Assembly (NCBI GenBank): GCA_021234155.1
Contig: JAJEKV010000207.1
Location: 1,176,001 to 1,240,000 of the forward strand
Length of the DNA stretch: 64,000 nucleotides
Direction of reading: 5' to 3'
Origin: Isoetes taiwanensis
Taxonomy: Eukaryota; Streptophyta; Lycopodiopsida; Isoetales; Isoetaceae
Part shown: positions 1 to 10,499 of the stretch, piece after piece
How the letters are laid out: each line of letters begins with the position of its first letter
Position numbering within the stretch: position 1 is the first letter of the stretch
Translations under genes and position numbers: made by a program
The notes under the pieces: model-generated
Databases searched by the model: none
The model's input: only the letters and a program-made list of their open reading frames with translations
Told to the model about the DNA's origin: nothing

Positions 1-189
1 GTAGTTGTCCATGAGTATACAAAGGCAACCACAGAAAGGGGGAAGATGCCTGGAGACAAGCTTCCCAATCAAATGTAATCACTGTTTGGACTACCTTCGG
101 GCCCGAAGCAAGCCTTTCAAGATTGGAGAGGCATGTGAATAAGCTTTCAATGGATATAACAATGCCCAAGGGAGCTCAATTCTCACACC

Positions 190-1626
190 TCACTTATGAA
201 AAACCATACACTTCTTTACTGATTGTTTAAGTAACTTCATACCTGGTGATGCACAATCATCTTGCAACAAACTGAACAATAGCTTAGAAGCTAAGACCTT
301 ACCCTGTAAAGAAAGATCCAACATACCAAGTCCTCCTTGTTGTTTAAACAACATACATTTCTTCCACGCCACCTTCACAGTTCCTCCTTGATCGGTATAC
401 CATACAAAATCTCTTACAATCTTTTTTTTTATCTCTCGCAAACTTAGATTTTGGAGCCAATAGAACCGAAACCAAATAAATATGCGTATTGTTCAATAAT
501 CGACTTAGCTACTTGAATTCTACGCCAAGGATAACTTTGAACCTCTCCACCAAATCGGGTTGCCTTTGTAAATTTAAGATAATTTCATCCCATCTTTGCA
601 TTCATGTCAATATCTAGACCAAAGGGGACTCCTAGAAGCTTTGTCTTTGCAGATGGTAAAACAACCTTCCAGGCATACTCATATAAAAAATGCAGAACTG
701 CTTCCTTCCCCACCCATAAGGCACTACACTTAGCCCAATTAAGGAGACAACCAGATGCAATTGAAAATATATCCAAAATCTTTTTGATTATCTGCACATT
801 ATTCTCTTCACCATCCACTAGCAAGAAGGTATCGTCGCAAACCGATTAACCAAAAACCTGTTCACCTTCCACCAATAATAAGCCCTTTACCAAACTATCC
901 TTTCGGGATTCATGCGAAAGTCCTTACGCCACTATAGTAAACAAAAAGGAGCTAAAGGGCAACCTTGCCTTATTCCACGTTCAATTGGAAAAAGCACCAA
1001 TGGTTCTCCATGATACATTACTACCCCCTTAGCAGAAATCAACATTTTATGCATCATAGATCAGAAACCAGACCCAAATCCCAATTTCAAAAACATGGCC
1101 ACTTCACACGATCATAAGCTTTAGCAAAATCCAATTTTAAATATAGAAGATTTTGACCTGAACATTGGGCCCAATGAACTCCTTCATATCGCCACTATAT
1201 TATGAAAAAATTTGCCGACACGAAGAAAGCCCTCGACCGGTAGCGATCTATTCTCAATCCCAAAACCTGTTTAAGTCTTTTTGCATAGGCTTTTGCAATA
1301 ATTTTATAGATAGTAGATAGAAGAGTTATTTGGCGCCAATCATGAATGCTCACATGTTCTTTCACTTTAGGAATAAGAGAAATCAAACCGGTATTCAAAA
1401 TCCTATCAAGTTGATGTGAAGTACACAAATCTTTGTATGCCTCCATAATGCTCACTGACGTCCATTCCCAATGCCTTTTAAAAAATTCTACAGGAATACC
1501 ATCCATACCTGGACATTTATCTGAAGCCAACTCAAATGTTGCTGCTCGCAATTCAGACATGGACAGTGGGACTTCTAACAATTGAGATTCCTCTTGTGAA
1601 AGAATTGCATGAACCTTAGAAAGCAC
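190..1626 (-). pseudogene. LINE reverse transcriptase domain, frameshifted
   Basis: From 1626 downward: SDKCPGMDGIPVEFFKRHW matches the (S)PGPDG(F/I) entry motif of plant L1 reverse transcriptase, and NTGLISLIPKV the LIPK motif. At about 935-995 the minus strand reads ERGIRQGCPLAPFLF, the RQGCPLSP motif. At 826-842 it reads VCDDTFLLVDG, the F/YADD active-site motif with both Asp retained but Ala replaced by Cys. From 824, ASGCLLNWAKC matches the (S)G.xxNxxKS motif. From 441, VAWKKCMLFKQQGGLGMLDL is the C-terminal VAWxxxCxPKxxGGLG motif. Frames change at least twice, so the copy is inactive. Confidence 0.85.
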
Positions 1627-1813
1627 AATGGCAAGTGTTTGACCTTAAAAAAGTTTCAAAGTATTGAGTAAGGGACTGCTTAATCTCATTTGGCTCTGTC
1701 ATTACCCTCCCATCCGGCAGAGATAAAGAGTGCATAGTAGCTGCATACCTCTTACGCTTTGAAGCTCTAAAAATAGCTTATTACAACGATCTCCATCTTT
1801 CGGCCCGGGTTAA

Positions 1814-2089
1814 TCATTTAACTTCGTCTGATTGAATTTGGGCCACTTCAAGACCACGAAAAGCATCAATAACCTGTTGCAATCTAAAAGAATCCGTACC
1901 CACTTTCTTAAGCTCCTCTAATTCAGCATATAACTTACTTAATGTCTCTTTTTCTTCACGAACTCGTTGCGCTCCCCACCTTTTCGCAAAAATCTTGACA
2001 TTTGCCAAAGCCTCAACAATTCTTCGCATACTATGTGGTTGAGATGAAGCCTTTTGCCAAGCCTCTTGACATCCTGCTGTCAACCTCAT
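1814..2089 (-). pseudogene. LINE ORF2 linker between endonuclease and reverse transcriptase
   Basis: This is a charged, helix-forming stretch rich in Glu, Lys and Arg (EEKETLSKLYAELEELKK). The region between the endonuclease and RT of plant L1 ORF2 normally looks like this. It starts abruptly at the junction with the plus-strand LINE near 2,090. The minus-strand sequence ATGAGGTTGAC here and ATGAGGAGTTTG beyond 3,445 are similar enough to be the two copies of a target-site duplication. That is my inference. Confidence 0.6.
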
Positions 2090-3445
2090 GGCCTATACTC
2101 CAGAGGACATGCAGCGTCACCTGGATGCTCTTGACACTTTTTGCCAATTCACTGGCATGCGAGTTAACTTGGCCAAAACTAGGGTGCTGCTAGTTGCATC
2201 GTCCCGTCAGCCAAGGCTTCCCACCTTCACTTACCAGGGGCAAGAGGTAGAGGTGGCTCCGACCTACAAGTACTTGGGGATTGAGTTCTCAACTACCACC
2301 CATTGGGATGCGGCTATCAGGTTGCGGGTCACGGCGGGTTGGAAAGCACTATATGCCATGCAGAACAACAGCCACAAAGGCGAGTTGTATGCACGGGGCC
2401 ACCCGATCACATTTGTTTCGGGCCTTGGTTGAGCCGGTCCTTTTGTATGGGGCAGAAGTGTGGGGTCCGGTGATATCCCTCAACACCTGGAATGACCTCG
2501 AGCAGGTGCAGAAGGCCTTCTTGGCACGGGCCCCGGGGTGAAGTCCACGCCCGCACTGCATCCTACTCGGGGAGAGACAAGGCTTTCTTCCCCTTCAACG
2601 GGCTGCATTGGAACGCCATATCGTTTTACTTCCGGAAGGTGGTCGCTATGGCTGATACACGCTTGCCCCATCTTGCTTTGGCCCACGCCGATGGGTCCCC
2701 AACGCCGAAATCCTCGGGCTGGAAAGACAAGCAAGCTCGTGGTTCTTCTCGGGGCGAGGTGCAAACAAAGCGTCCAGTCGGGACAAAGAAAGATCGCTGA
2801 GGCACTTAAAGCGTACCTAGATGCGACTTTCCTTCGCCAAGCTCGGGACGCAGAGGCTCGGCGACGTTAAGGCGGGCACACTATCGCCAGCAAGTCAATC
2901 CTAGGCTCACAAGAGGCCCACACCGATGCCTTGTACACCCGGTGCGCCCATGAAGAAGCGGAGACTTATAGCTTCCATTCGCGACGGGTGCACATCGCCC
3001 GCATTGAAGCGGGGCATTGGGCTCGGGAACCACGAGCAAAGGCTTTGCCGGTGTTACCACCGTGGCGATTGAGGATGAATGTCATACCCTCCAGATCTGC
3101 CCGGCATTTGCCCATATCCGAGAGAGGTATGTTTGACTACTAGTGCCTGGCCAGCCGTTGCATCAGTTATTGGCTACGGCGTCAGTGGGTTTGTTGGGGT
3201 CATACCTCGAGGAGGTTATGGATGCACGGACTCGTCTGGTGTCCCTGGGGCGGTCTTGAACTGTCCTATGCAATTGTACGGTGTGCCATAATGCTTATTA
3301 TCGCTAAGGTTTTTCCTCGAAAACCCTTGGTGGGTTTTTTTAATCTCGCCGGTAATACGCTTCTTCGCTCTCTTTTGTTTGGGTCCCATAGGCCAATTGG
3401 TCTCCGTGGGACGCTAAAAACCTATTCTATTCTATTCTATTCAAA
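2090..3445 (+). mobile_element. 5'-truncated LINE fragment nested in the minus-strand LINE
   Basis: The plus strand reads FCQFTGMRVNLAKTRVLL (RT motif after the active site) and YKYLGIEF from 2,140 to 2,290. After a frame change, ALVEPVLLYGAEVWGP (2,425-2,475) is a standard RT C-terminal motif. Around 3,050-3,120 a Cys/His-rich stretch (CYHRGD, then ECHTLQICPAF in another frame) fits the terminal zinc knuckle. The insert ends at 3,420-3,445 with a short ATTCT/TATTC repeat tail, typical of LINE 3' ends. It is 5'-truncated inside the RT, which is how LINE copies are usually truncated, and has several frameshifts. It is more GC-rich than the host LINE, so it is a different family. Confidence 0.75.
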
Positions 3446-3471
3446 CTCCTCATTAGGCAACCATCTAGTAT

Positions 3472-4148
3472 TCAATTTAAATACCGTTTTCTCTTTTGTC
3501 GACTATGAGTAAGTTCACGATTTTCAAGAATTTGAGGATTATGGTCCGAGACTGCTTGTGCCAAATAATTAAGCCTCCATAACCGTGGACATATATCACA
3601 AAGCACACTATTTGCATACATTCGATCATGACGAGCTTTGTGACAATCACGGGCCAACCCAATTATTAGTCCAAGTAAAAGATGAATCTCCATCAACTTC
3701 CATAAACCCATGTTGAAAGAGTAACCGCCCACGCGCCATTCAACGCACCTAACTGCCTTGTGGCCGATTCGACCATATTGAAATCCCCTACTAAAAGCCA
3801 AGCCACATTTTCTCCCCATTTTGGTATTTTATTACATAAAGAAGCCCATAAAGTTGCTCTTTTTCTAGGAATATTAGATGCATATACATTAATGATACCA
3901 CATTCTTGAAGTCCTTGCTTCCATTTAATTACTGTCCACCTTCCAAATTTATCTTTTGCTGTAAATGTGACATGAACATCCATACTCCAGGCTATCATTG
4001 TACCACCCCGAGCCTTGTCTGAAGTACTTATTATAGCAGAAGTTTGCTTCCCAAACAAATTCATCGTTGGAACAACCCTGCCTCTATCACATTTATGCTC
4101 TTGAATACATAAAATATCTGGATTAATGTGTTTAATTAAATTAGCCAA
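3472..4148 (-). pseudogene. LINE ORF2 endonuclease (APE-like) domain
   Basis: The minus-strand translation from 4148 shows the start of an apurinic-endonuclease fold: INPDILCIQEHKCDRG has the catalytic Glu of the IQE(T/H)K motif, and WLLVGDFNMV has the GDFN motif with the catalytic Asp and Asn. The reading shifts frame near 3,700-3,820 and continues to about 3,472 with DHNPQIL, which matches the conserved S/DHxP motif at the end of the domain. The domain is therefore nearly complete but frameshifted. It belongs with the reverse transcriptase at 190-1626; the plus-strand LINE inserted between them. Confidence 0.8.
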
Positions 4149-4199
4149 CCTATGCCGTTTTTTAAGATGAAGGTGCTCCTCTCACAATAGATGTTATTA

Positions 4200-6200
4200 G
4201 TGTCCAACGAATTCGAAATATCCTCTAATTACAGGTAAGAAGGCATGGCAAAGACCATATTTCGTTTGATTTAAAATTTTATGTTTTCTTATTCGGCATC
4301 TGTATCTTGATCCTAGAGTACTCTTATTCATATTCCTAAGATTGTGCCTAGAGGCCATGATGCCTAAGCTCAACTTAAGATCTGTCTGACGTGGTTGGAA
4401 GCTAATGCTCTAAATATCTTGCCCGAAATAAATCTTGCAACCAGTGGAATTTGCCAATTCCAGAAACTAATACTGATCAGAACACATGCGCTACGTGGTC
4501 AAGGAAATAAAAGGGAAAATCAATAGTGGCAACTTACAGGAAAAAATTCATGAACTCTTGCAAACTACCAAATGGTTATGGCTTTTTTTGCTGAATTTCA
4601 CAATGCCGAAACAACTGACCATAGAAACATAATTTATTGCACTTTGGGGCAGATCAATCCTCTCAGAGTCGAGGATGCGAAGGGTTGCTTGAAATTGCTA
4701 GCAGAGGGCGCGAAACATTGGAGATATTTGTCCTGGTCGAAGAAGATCGCGTGAGATGTTTTTTTGCACCATGCCCGAAATTTCGAAACAAACACAAAAC
4801 GCCATAACCAACAAAGATGTCATAGCCTTGCATGCATCTTGAGCCAAAAAAAAAATAGCCACTATTCTGCATCTTTGTGATGTTTTTTATCACATGGTAT
4901 CCTCCTATATATTTATGATTACTAGCAAAAAATACATTTTTTTTTTTTGAATGATCTACACTCCTTGGAACTCTTGTTCCGGATTTATTCCAACAATAAA
5001 ACTTTGCTACATATTCTTCCGAGGAAAGTTCGCCCTCAATGACAATGAGGAAGCACACTTTCATCTATAAGCATCAGACTTTGCAGTCTAATAAATCTAC
5101 ATATCATGAAGCAATCTGCATCATCATTTTCTTGACTGTTATAATTTGTGCAGAATTTCCACTTGCTACATCACAAGGGCAGTGATGCAAGTGACTCCTC
5201 GAATTCCAGCATGATGCAATCTTGATGTGCAAGCTAATGGTTCCAAGGTTGAGGATGCATATATTGAAGAAACCTTTCATCTCTGGGACTGAATCATCAA
5301 GGATAAATAAGTCTTGTTACATTAGCTCACGCTTATCCCCTTTCAATAAGCTCATCCTTTATTATAAAGTTTTAGTGTATGTCGTGCATAAAACCCTAAA
5401 ATTTTGACGGCTCAGATTTGATCTTTTAATTTAGTTCGACGGGCCAGATAGCCCGTTGTTTTTCCTTCTCGCTCTAGCCGTTTAGGGTTCAATGGGTGAT
5501 GTCTGCAGCTATAGCAATTTTGGCAAGAGTGCATGCAGGATTCGATTCCTTGCGGTTTGCTAAAACTAGGCATAGAATTTTCGGCCAGCCTAGGGAGCTG
5601 CTATGGCAGGCAGGAGCTCTTTCGGGGAGCCGAGAATCTGCATTCTAAGTCATGTTTGGTTTTCTTAGCTCAACGGTGCAGAGGCAAACAAAAGCAACAG
5701 ATGGATTAGTCCAGAAAGATTGTGCCACCACATTCTTGAGCAACGGAAGCACAGTGACTTTCTGCTTCAACGCCAACCTCTGCTTCCATGGAAAACGCAG
5801 CTTCCTGGCTGCCGGTATTGCTCTCTTCTTCTCGATACTTCTGCATCTTCCTATAAAATAAGCTACATTTCCTCTTTCACATGCATTCTCAAGCTTCACA
5901 TGCATCGAGTGGCCCTCTGCTCCGTCAAAACAGGCAGTCTTTTGGATTCCCAGTTAGCGAGCAACAATGGATAATCTCTCAGGCAGCCACTATCGGGCCA
6001 GTGTGAGATGTATAGCAGAGGTAAAGCTTCAAATCCAGATAGCCCCTGGTTTTCTTCTCGGGCTTCTGCACGTTTAAGGGTAGCTATGGCGAAATCGAAA
6101 TCATAGAGGATGTATTGGCAGCTACAACACTTTTGTGAGACAATGCAGATAGAGAAAGAGACATGCAGATTATTCTAAGAAATAAAACAAACAAAGGGCT
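4200..6200. other. AT-rich intergenic DNA, no gene seen
   Basis: Only short, mutually overlapping ORFs without family resemblance occur here. Homopolymer A and T runs are common (for example 4,850 and 4,940). I see no RNA gene and no repeat array. Confidence 0.5.
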
Positions 6201-6219
6201 TTGTCGACAGTGGCATCTA

Positions 6220-7150
6220 CAGATCTGCCAGGACTCTTTCTGTTTGGCGATAGTCCTCAGACCTGAAGCTGCTGAGAGAGTATTCAGGTGGGTAATCGTT
6301 TATGTTCAGAAATTAAACAAATTTCTTTGACTGTAGAGCTTTCAGATGCTAAATCCTTCTACTTGATCTCAAGCTGCAGTTGTTATAGGTTTCGATGGTG
6401 TCTGCATTCGAAAGCTTACCTTAGAATGGCTCTCATAAGTCTTAAGGGTCTATGGCATGTTGAATCGCATTTGTATCTTATTCTAAGGCTGAGGTATGGC
6501 AGACTGATTCCTTCTCACCATGTTTGATATACTTTTACCTGCCTATTTTGGGTGCCTTTATGAGGAGTCTGTCACTCTAAGCAAATGCTGCCATCATACC
6601 AGTTTCTTTGGGTGAATCCAATGAGGGTATCTGCTGGGTGTTTCTTGAATGTGGATGCCCCTTTTCATTGATTTACTTATTTGTTTCGTAATTTATATTT
6701 CGTATCTCTTCCAACAGCCTCGAAACTAGATGCTGCTGACAAAGTTAACATTCAAGTAAGATTCACTTTCAATTCTCTGTTTTTCTAATTTTTGTCCATG
6801 GAAGCGAGGTTTTAATCTTATGAGCCCACATCTATTCTCAAGGAACAATCTTGAATTAGAAATGCAAAGGATCAATATGGTGCAAATTTCCTTCCTTATA
6901 GAAGAGATCACCATGTTCAAGGGTCTACAGACCGCTTCTCCAATGGGCTTCTCGCTGTTGATTTTCTCGGTAAATCTCTCATGTTCTTCTCTTTCCTTTG
7001 ATCTTATTGTTTATATATGTAACTATTTCCTTTTGAGGTATTCTGCGAATTTTGCAGCTTCTAAGTTGGGATTGCCATATTTCCCTGCTTTCTTATCTCC
7101 AGATCTTCAGATTATTCATGGAATAAATTTTGCAACAGCTGGCCCTGTAT
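6220..7150 (+). pseudogene. GDSL esterase/lipase gene fragment (exons with introns), broken
   Basis: Four exon-like pieces of a GDSL lipase appear in order on the plus strand. Near 6,230 LFLFGDSPQT carries the FGDS nucleophile block but meets a stop right after it. Near 6,720-6,757 KLDAADKVNIQ is followed by a GTAAG donor. At 6,888-6,971 LPYRRDHHVQGSTDRFSNGL corresponds to the conserved PYG..(P)TGRFSNG block and is followed by GTAAAT. At 7,056-7,150 KLGLPYFPAFLSPDL and then GINFATAG correspond to the LGLP..PP(Y/F)LSP...GVNFA(S/T)AG block. The catalytic C-terminal Asp-His block is missing. GDSL enzymes are secreted plant ester hydrolases. The premature stop, missing 3' half and nearby Helitron-like termini suggest a captured fragment. 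Confidence 0.7.
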
Positions 7151-7199
7151 GTTTAGACTCTACATCGGTTGCGTTGGTAAGAAGTTTACTTGATATATC

Positions 7200-7900
7200 A
7201 AGTTTTAACAAACGCCTTAGATTGGCTTAATCATCTTTGTGATTCAATCTTCCTGGATTTAAAGTAGCATATCTAGACATGTACGATTTTCTTCTGCAGA
7301 TCAGTCTGAATTATGATAAGCTTGGAATTTGATGAAAAGAAAAGTACTGATAACAATGATATGAAAAGGGCCTACAAAAGAATCTACCACTACAAAATAA
7401 GACAAAAGACAAAATAAGATTTGTTTATTAACTAAGCCATGTAGGCTGCACTTTCCAGACCAAAAAAAGTTTATTTATTAAGCCATATAGGTTGAATTTT
7501 TCAGTTTTTATTGCATTGTTACACTGCTCACATGTTTGCAGTTGACAAATTTACTTTAGGATTAGAAGATGTTAGGCGTTTGTGAAGCAACATGCATAGT
7601 AGATGCCAAATTTGCACTTAACTTATAGTTGGAGATTTTAAATATTTGAATCCAATGCAACTTTCCCATTTGTGTCTTTCCATGTCACATTCCTAAATGG
7701 TGTGACATTCCTAAATGGTGCAGTCTTGCAAAACAATGCAGTCCATATACAAAAGGCATATAGGTGTGCAAAACGCATATAGGTGTGAACAACCAACAAT
7801 TAGAGGCAACAATGTCATTCGTGAGGTTCATATAGATGTGGACAACCAATTATTAGAGGCAACAACAACAATCTTAAGGTTCATAGAGCTTTGTATTTAG
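7200..7900. other. Intergenic, no gene seen
   Basis: AT-rich, with short local repeats such as the paired CATATAGGTGTG and AACAACCAA words near 7,755-7,860. Nothing codes convincingly. Confidence 0.4.
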
Positions 7901-7912
7901 TGCCCAAACATT

Positions 7913-7943
7913 GCCCAGCAACGCTGGACATCATTTCTACTAA
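7913..7943 (+). mobile_element. Degenerate Helitron-like 3' terminus
   Basis: GCCCAGC-AAC-GCTGGAC forms a hairpin with one mismatch and is followed about ten bases later by CTAA. The layout matches Helitron 3' ends (hairpin then CTRR). It is a diverged copy of the better terminus at 8,155-8,182. Confidence 0.45.
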
Positions 7944-8154
7944 GCTATATTGATATTGAATGTAAGATCCAAATACATAAAAATAGGCAAATCGATTAAG
8001 GTTGTGCCTATTTAAATTAATAACATAAAATATCACAGAGCGCCCCACTTTACATACGCACACAACCATTACAAAAATAAGAATGACAAAGAGGCATAGT
8101 TTGGACATGTTTTCCTCATTGTGGCCCAAAAATATTTATAGGCTCTCAACTTAC

Positions 8155-8182
8155 GCCCAGCAACGCTGGGCACCGTTACTAG
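8155..8182 (+). mobile_element. Helitron-like 3' terminus
   Basis: The perfect 7-bp stem GCCCAGC / GCTGGGC with an AAC loop (8,155-8,171) is followed by seven bases (ACCGTTA), then CTAG (8,179-8,182) and a T. This is the known anatomy of a Helitron 3' end: hairpin, short spacer, CTRR, insertion before T. The preceding ~45 bases, including TATAGGCTCTCAACTTACG, are almost identical to the reverse complement of 54,003-54,050, so a dispersed family is involved. The element body would lie to the left and could include the GDSL fragment. No RepHel protein is visible, so the copy would be non-autonomous. Confidence 0.6.
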
Positions 8183-8346
8183 TTATAATTTATGATGGTC
8201 ATAATTGGCAATTTTCAATAAATGAGGATAGATCTTCTAGTGTCTTTCTAGCACGCCAATAAATAGCTCCAAAAGCTTCTGCGTTTCCATTCTGAAATGT
8301 AAGGCAAGACTATCGTAATGTGAAAAAAAAAATGGTTAGACGTGCT

Positions 8347-9408
8347 TTAAGAGTAAAGATAAAGGCGTGATACCTTCAACTCGAATGCAAGGGATTCTTG
8401 CCAAAGTAGTGTCTCTGTATGCCCATAAATCCTAATGGCCAAGTCATAAATATTCCTGACTTTTGGCAATGCCTTAAAGTCACCTGCAGCTGCTGATCTT
8501 GCCAAATCTTGAAGGCTAGCACCAGGATACAATAGAAAGTTGAAAATATAAGGTAATATACTTTAAAATCCTTAAGCAGCCGGGTTTTCATGTTGAAACC
8601 TTACTCATCATATGTCTGCCGAGCTTCTTCAAGTCCCTTGCTGTGCAGGACCCAGTCGATTATACAACATGCAAAAGTTTTTGAAACTTCACAAAACAGC
8701 CTTCTGATCCAAAAAAGGGCTCCATTACCTGCCATATACATAATCTGTCAGTGTGTGTATTTAGTTAAATTGCAAACTAGTTATAGAACATACCATGTAC
8801 CACAAAGCCTTTGCTTCTGCAAATGAAACTAATTGTAGCACTTGTTAAAAAAGACAAATTATGCCACTTTTATCATTTCCAACAGCGTTTGCCTTAATTT
8901 CAATAGAAATCCTCAGGCACCATATTTTTGGCAAAACAAATTTGATCAGCACAAAACAGGAAAGAATAGGGTCATTTCCTGTAATGCTTGAATAGTTGAA
9001 GGCTAGCACCAGGATACAACAGGAAGCTGGAAATATAATACTTTAAAATCCTTAAGCATCCAGGTTTTCATGTTGAAACCTTACTCATCATATATCCGCC
9101 GAGCTTCTTCAAGTCCCTTGTTGTGCAGGACCCAGTCGATTATGCAACATGTAAAAGTTTTTGAAACTTCACAAAACAGCCTTCTGATCCAAAGAAGAAC
9201 TCCATTACCTGTGTATTTAGTTAAATTACAAACTAGTTATAGAACATACCATGTACCACAAAACCTTTGCTTCTGCAAATGAAACTAATTGTAGCGCTTG
9301 TTCGAAAACATAAATTACGCCACTTTTATCATTTCCAACAGCGTTTGCCTTAATTTCGATAGAAATCCTCAGGCACCATAGTTTTGGCAAGGCGAATTTG
9401 ATCAGCAC
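8347..9408 (-). pseudogene. UTP6-like (HAT-repeat, U3 snoRNP) exon fragments, partly duplicated
   Basis: Minus-strand exons read, from right to left: VIYVFEQALQLVSFAEAKV (about 9,330-9,255, GTATGT donor); then LLWIRRLFCEVSKTF and IIDWVLHNKGLEEARRIYDE (about 9,210-9,085, GTAAGG donor); a second copy of this exon at about 8,720-8,605 (ALFWIRRLF, HSKGLEEARQTYDE); then LYPGASLQDLARSAAAGDF and VRNIYDLAIRIYG (8,532-8,380). The WxxxxKGLxxAxxxYxxxL..PG... and VR..Y..A...YG...LW....xFELK patterns resemble the C-terminal HAT repeats of UTP6, a nucleolar pre-18S rRNA processing factor. Upstream exons are absent and one exon is duplicated, so this is a fragment. The UTP6 assignment is moderate; another HAT/TPR protein is possible. 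Confidence 0.5.
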
Positions 9409-9440
9409 AAAACAGTAAAGAATAGGGTCGTTTCCTGTTC
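8514..9440. repeat. Tandem duplication of a ~450-490-bp segment
   Basis: Copy 1 (8,514 to about 8,985) and copy 2 (9,001 to about 9,440) both begin GGCTAGCACCAGGATACAA and end with AAAGAATAGGGTC.TTTCCTG. They are highly similar with scattered substitutions; copy 2 lacks a ~35-bp stretch present near 8,735-8,760. The duplication copies one UTP6-like exon and its splice signals. Confidence 0.85.
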
Positions 9441-9549
9441 TGTATCAGATTTTTGAAATGATGGGAAAGGCGAGATAGGCACATACCACATAACTGCATG
9501 CATCTGTAGAGTTGGAAGCCCCGCAACCCAGCTGAAGAAAGGAAAGTAC

Positions 9550-9765
9550 CTTCAGCCGATGATCTCCTCTAAGGATTCTGTAGCTAAAAATGTGTTCATT
9601 TTTGTGCAGGATCTCCAACCTTTCCGTGCTCTTGGTAGTCAGAAGGCCTGACACAACATTTAATTCACTTATGGTACCAATGTTTCCATCCCCGTTTATT
9701 GTATAGCTCTGAACAAAATGCTTGTACCTCTGAGGCTGATCGAATCTTTTGACTAAAGACCATAC
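9550..9765 (-). pseudogene. PYR/PYL/RCAR abscisic-acid receptor, single internal exon
   Basis: A 216-bp (72-codon) exon on the minus strand is bounded by an acceptor (TTTATGCAG) and a donor (AAG|GTACTT). It reads VWSLVKRFDQPQRYKHFVQS, then SGLLTTKSTERLEIL, then FSYRILRGDHRLK. These are the START-fold blocks of plant ABA receptors: VWSxVRRFDxPQxYK, the gate loop SGLPA, STERLE, and the latch GGDHRL. The donor directly after HRLK fits an intron position I recall for PYL7-10-type genes. The gate Pro-Ala is changed to Leu-Thr, which would be expected to disturb gate closure. The first and last exons are not in the neighbourhood, so this is an isolated exon. Confidence 0.8.
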
Positions 9766-9849
9766 CTGCATAAATACAGAAAAATTCTTAGCTCCGGCAG
9801 TCGCAACATCAGAAAAATACAAGTAACCCACATAAATGCTTTCTTCATT

Positions 9850-10240
9850 GCAATATTAAGAGCAATTTTGCAGTAAGTGGCTCTATTCCTTTTTGTATCA
9901 CAAAAAATGGATTAGGAATGAAATTAGGAGGAAGAATCTGACAAACCAGGGCTTATAAGACGATCCTCAACATGGTCAGGGCAAGAAATTACGCAAGATC
10001 CTTGAATCAAGACAAGTAGAGGTGGCCTTGCGTTATGCAATGCCGAGGCGCAGATTCGGCACTAGATAAGCTGAAGAATTGGTTTTTTTCTGAAACTTCA
10101 AGGTTGAAAGCAATTTTTTGAAGCTTAGAAGGTGGAACTGTCGCCATAGCCATAGCCAGACGGAGTTGTCTTGAATCCGTCAGCAAAGCTGTCCTGTTAC
10201 ACGACTACCCTTTGTACCATGCCAGAAAGAATCATAGCGG
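9850..10240. other. Intergenic, no gene seen
   Basis: No supported coding or RNA feature; sequence between the PYL exon and a small plus-strand ORF. Confidence 0.4.
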
Positions 10241-10244
10241 AGAG

Positions 10245-10463
10245 ATGCGGCCGAAAAGCGAAAATTTTTTACTACGGGTTATGGCGGCGGTGAAAGCGAG
10301 CTTCGCGGAATGGAGCAAACGGCCTGGCGGGGAAGAGCACTTGGCTGACAAAGTCCTCGAGATAAGATCAGCGTTACGAGAGGGAATTGAGCCTAATCTT
10401 CTTGAACAATCCATTTCGTTTGCCAAAATGGATCTCCTTTTAATCAAGCCTAACCTGAACTAA
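10245..10463 (+). CDS. Hypothetical 72-aa ORF, possibly a captured first exon
   Basis: An ATG-initiated ORF with a locally GC-rich, codon-like composition against AT-rich surroundings. The product starts MRPKSENFLLRVMAAVKASF and continues with an amphipathic, charged stretch (EEHLADKVLEIRSALREG) predicted to be helical. I do not recognise it. It lies opposite in strand to the PYL and UTP6-like fragments and upstream of a Helitron-like end at 11,164-11,195, so it may be another captured fragment. It may also be non-coding. Confidence 0.3.
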   Translation: MRPKSENFLLRVMAAVKASFAEWSKRPGGEEHLADKVLEIRSALREGIEPNLLEQSISFAKMDLLLIKPNLN

Positions 10464-10499
10464 CAATCCATCTCCTTGGCCAGGATGGATCTCCGTTGA

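Larger units (their letters stand above)
190..4148 (-). mobile_element. L1-type LINE remnant (endonuclease + reverse transcriptase), interrupted by a second LINE
   Basis: On the minus strand the parts of a non-LTR retrotransposon ORF2 occur in order: an APE-type endonuclease (4148-3470), a linker (2089-1814), and reverse transcriptase (1626-190). The endonuclease block is separated from the rest by a plus-strand LINE fragment at about 2090-3445, so this is a nested insertion. The coding sequence has several frameshifts and stops, so the copy is dead. In life such a protein nicks chromosomal DNA and primes reverse transcription of its own mRNA. Family known: L1-clade LINEs of plants. Family-level assignment is strong; exact ends are not visible because the left end runs toward or past the window edge. 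Confidence 0.85.
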
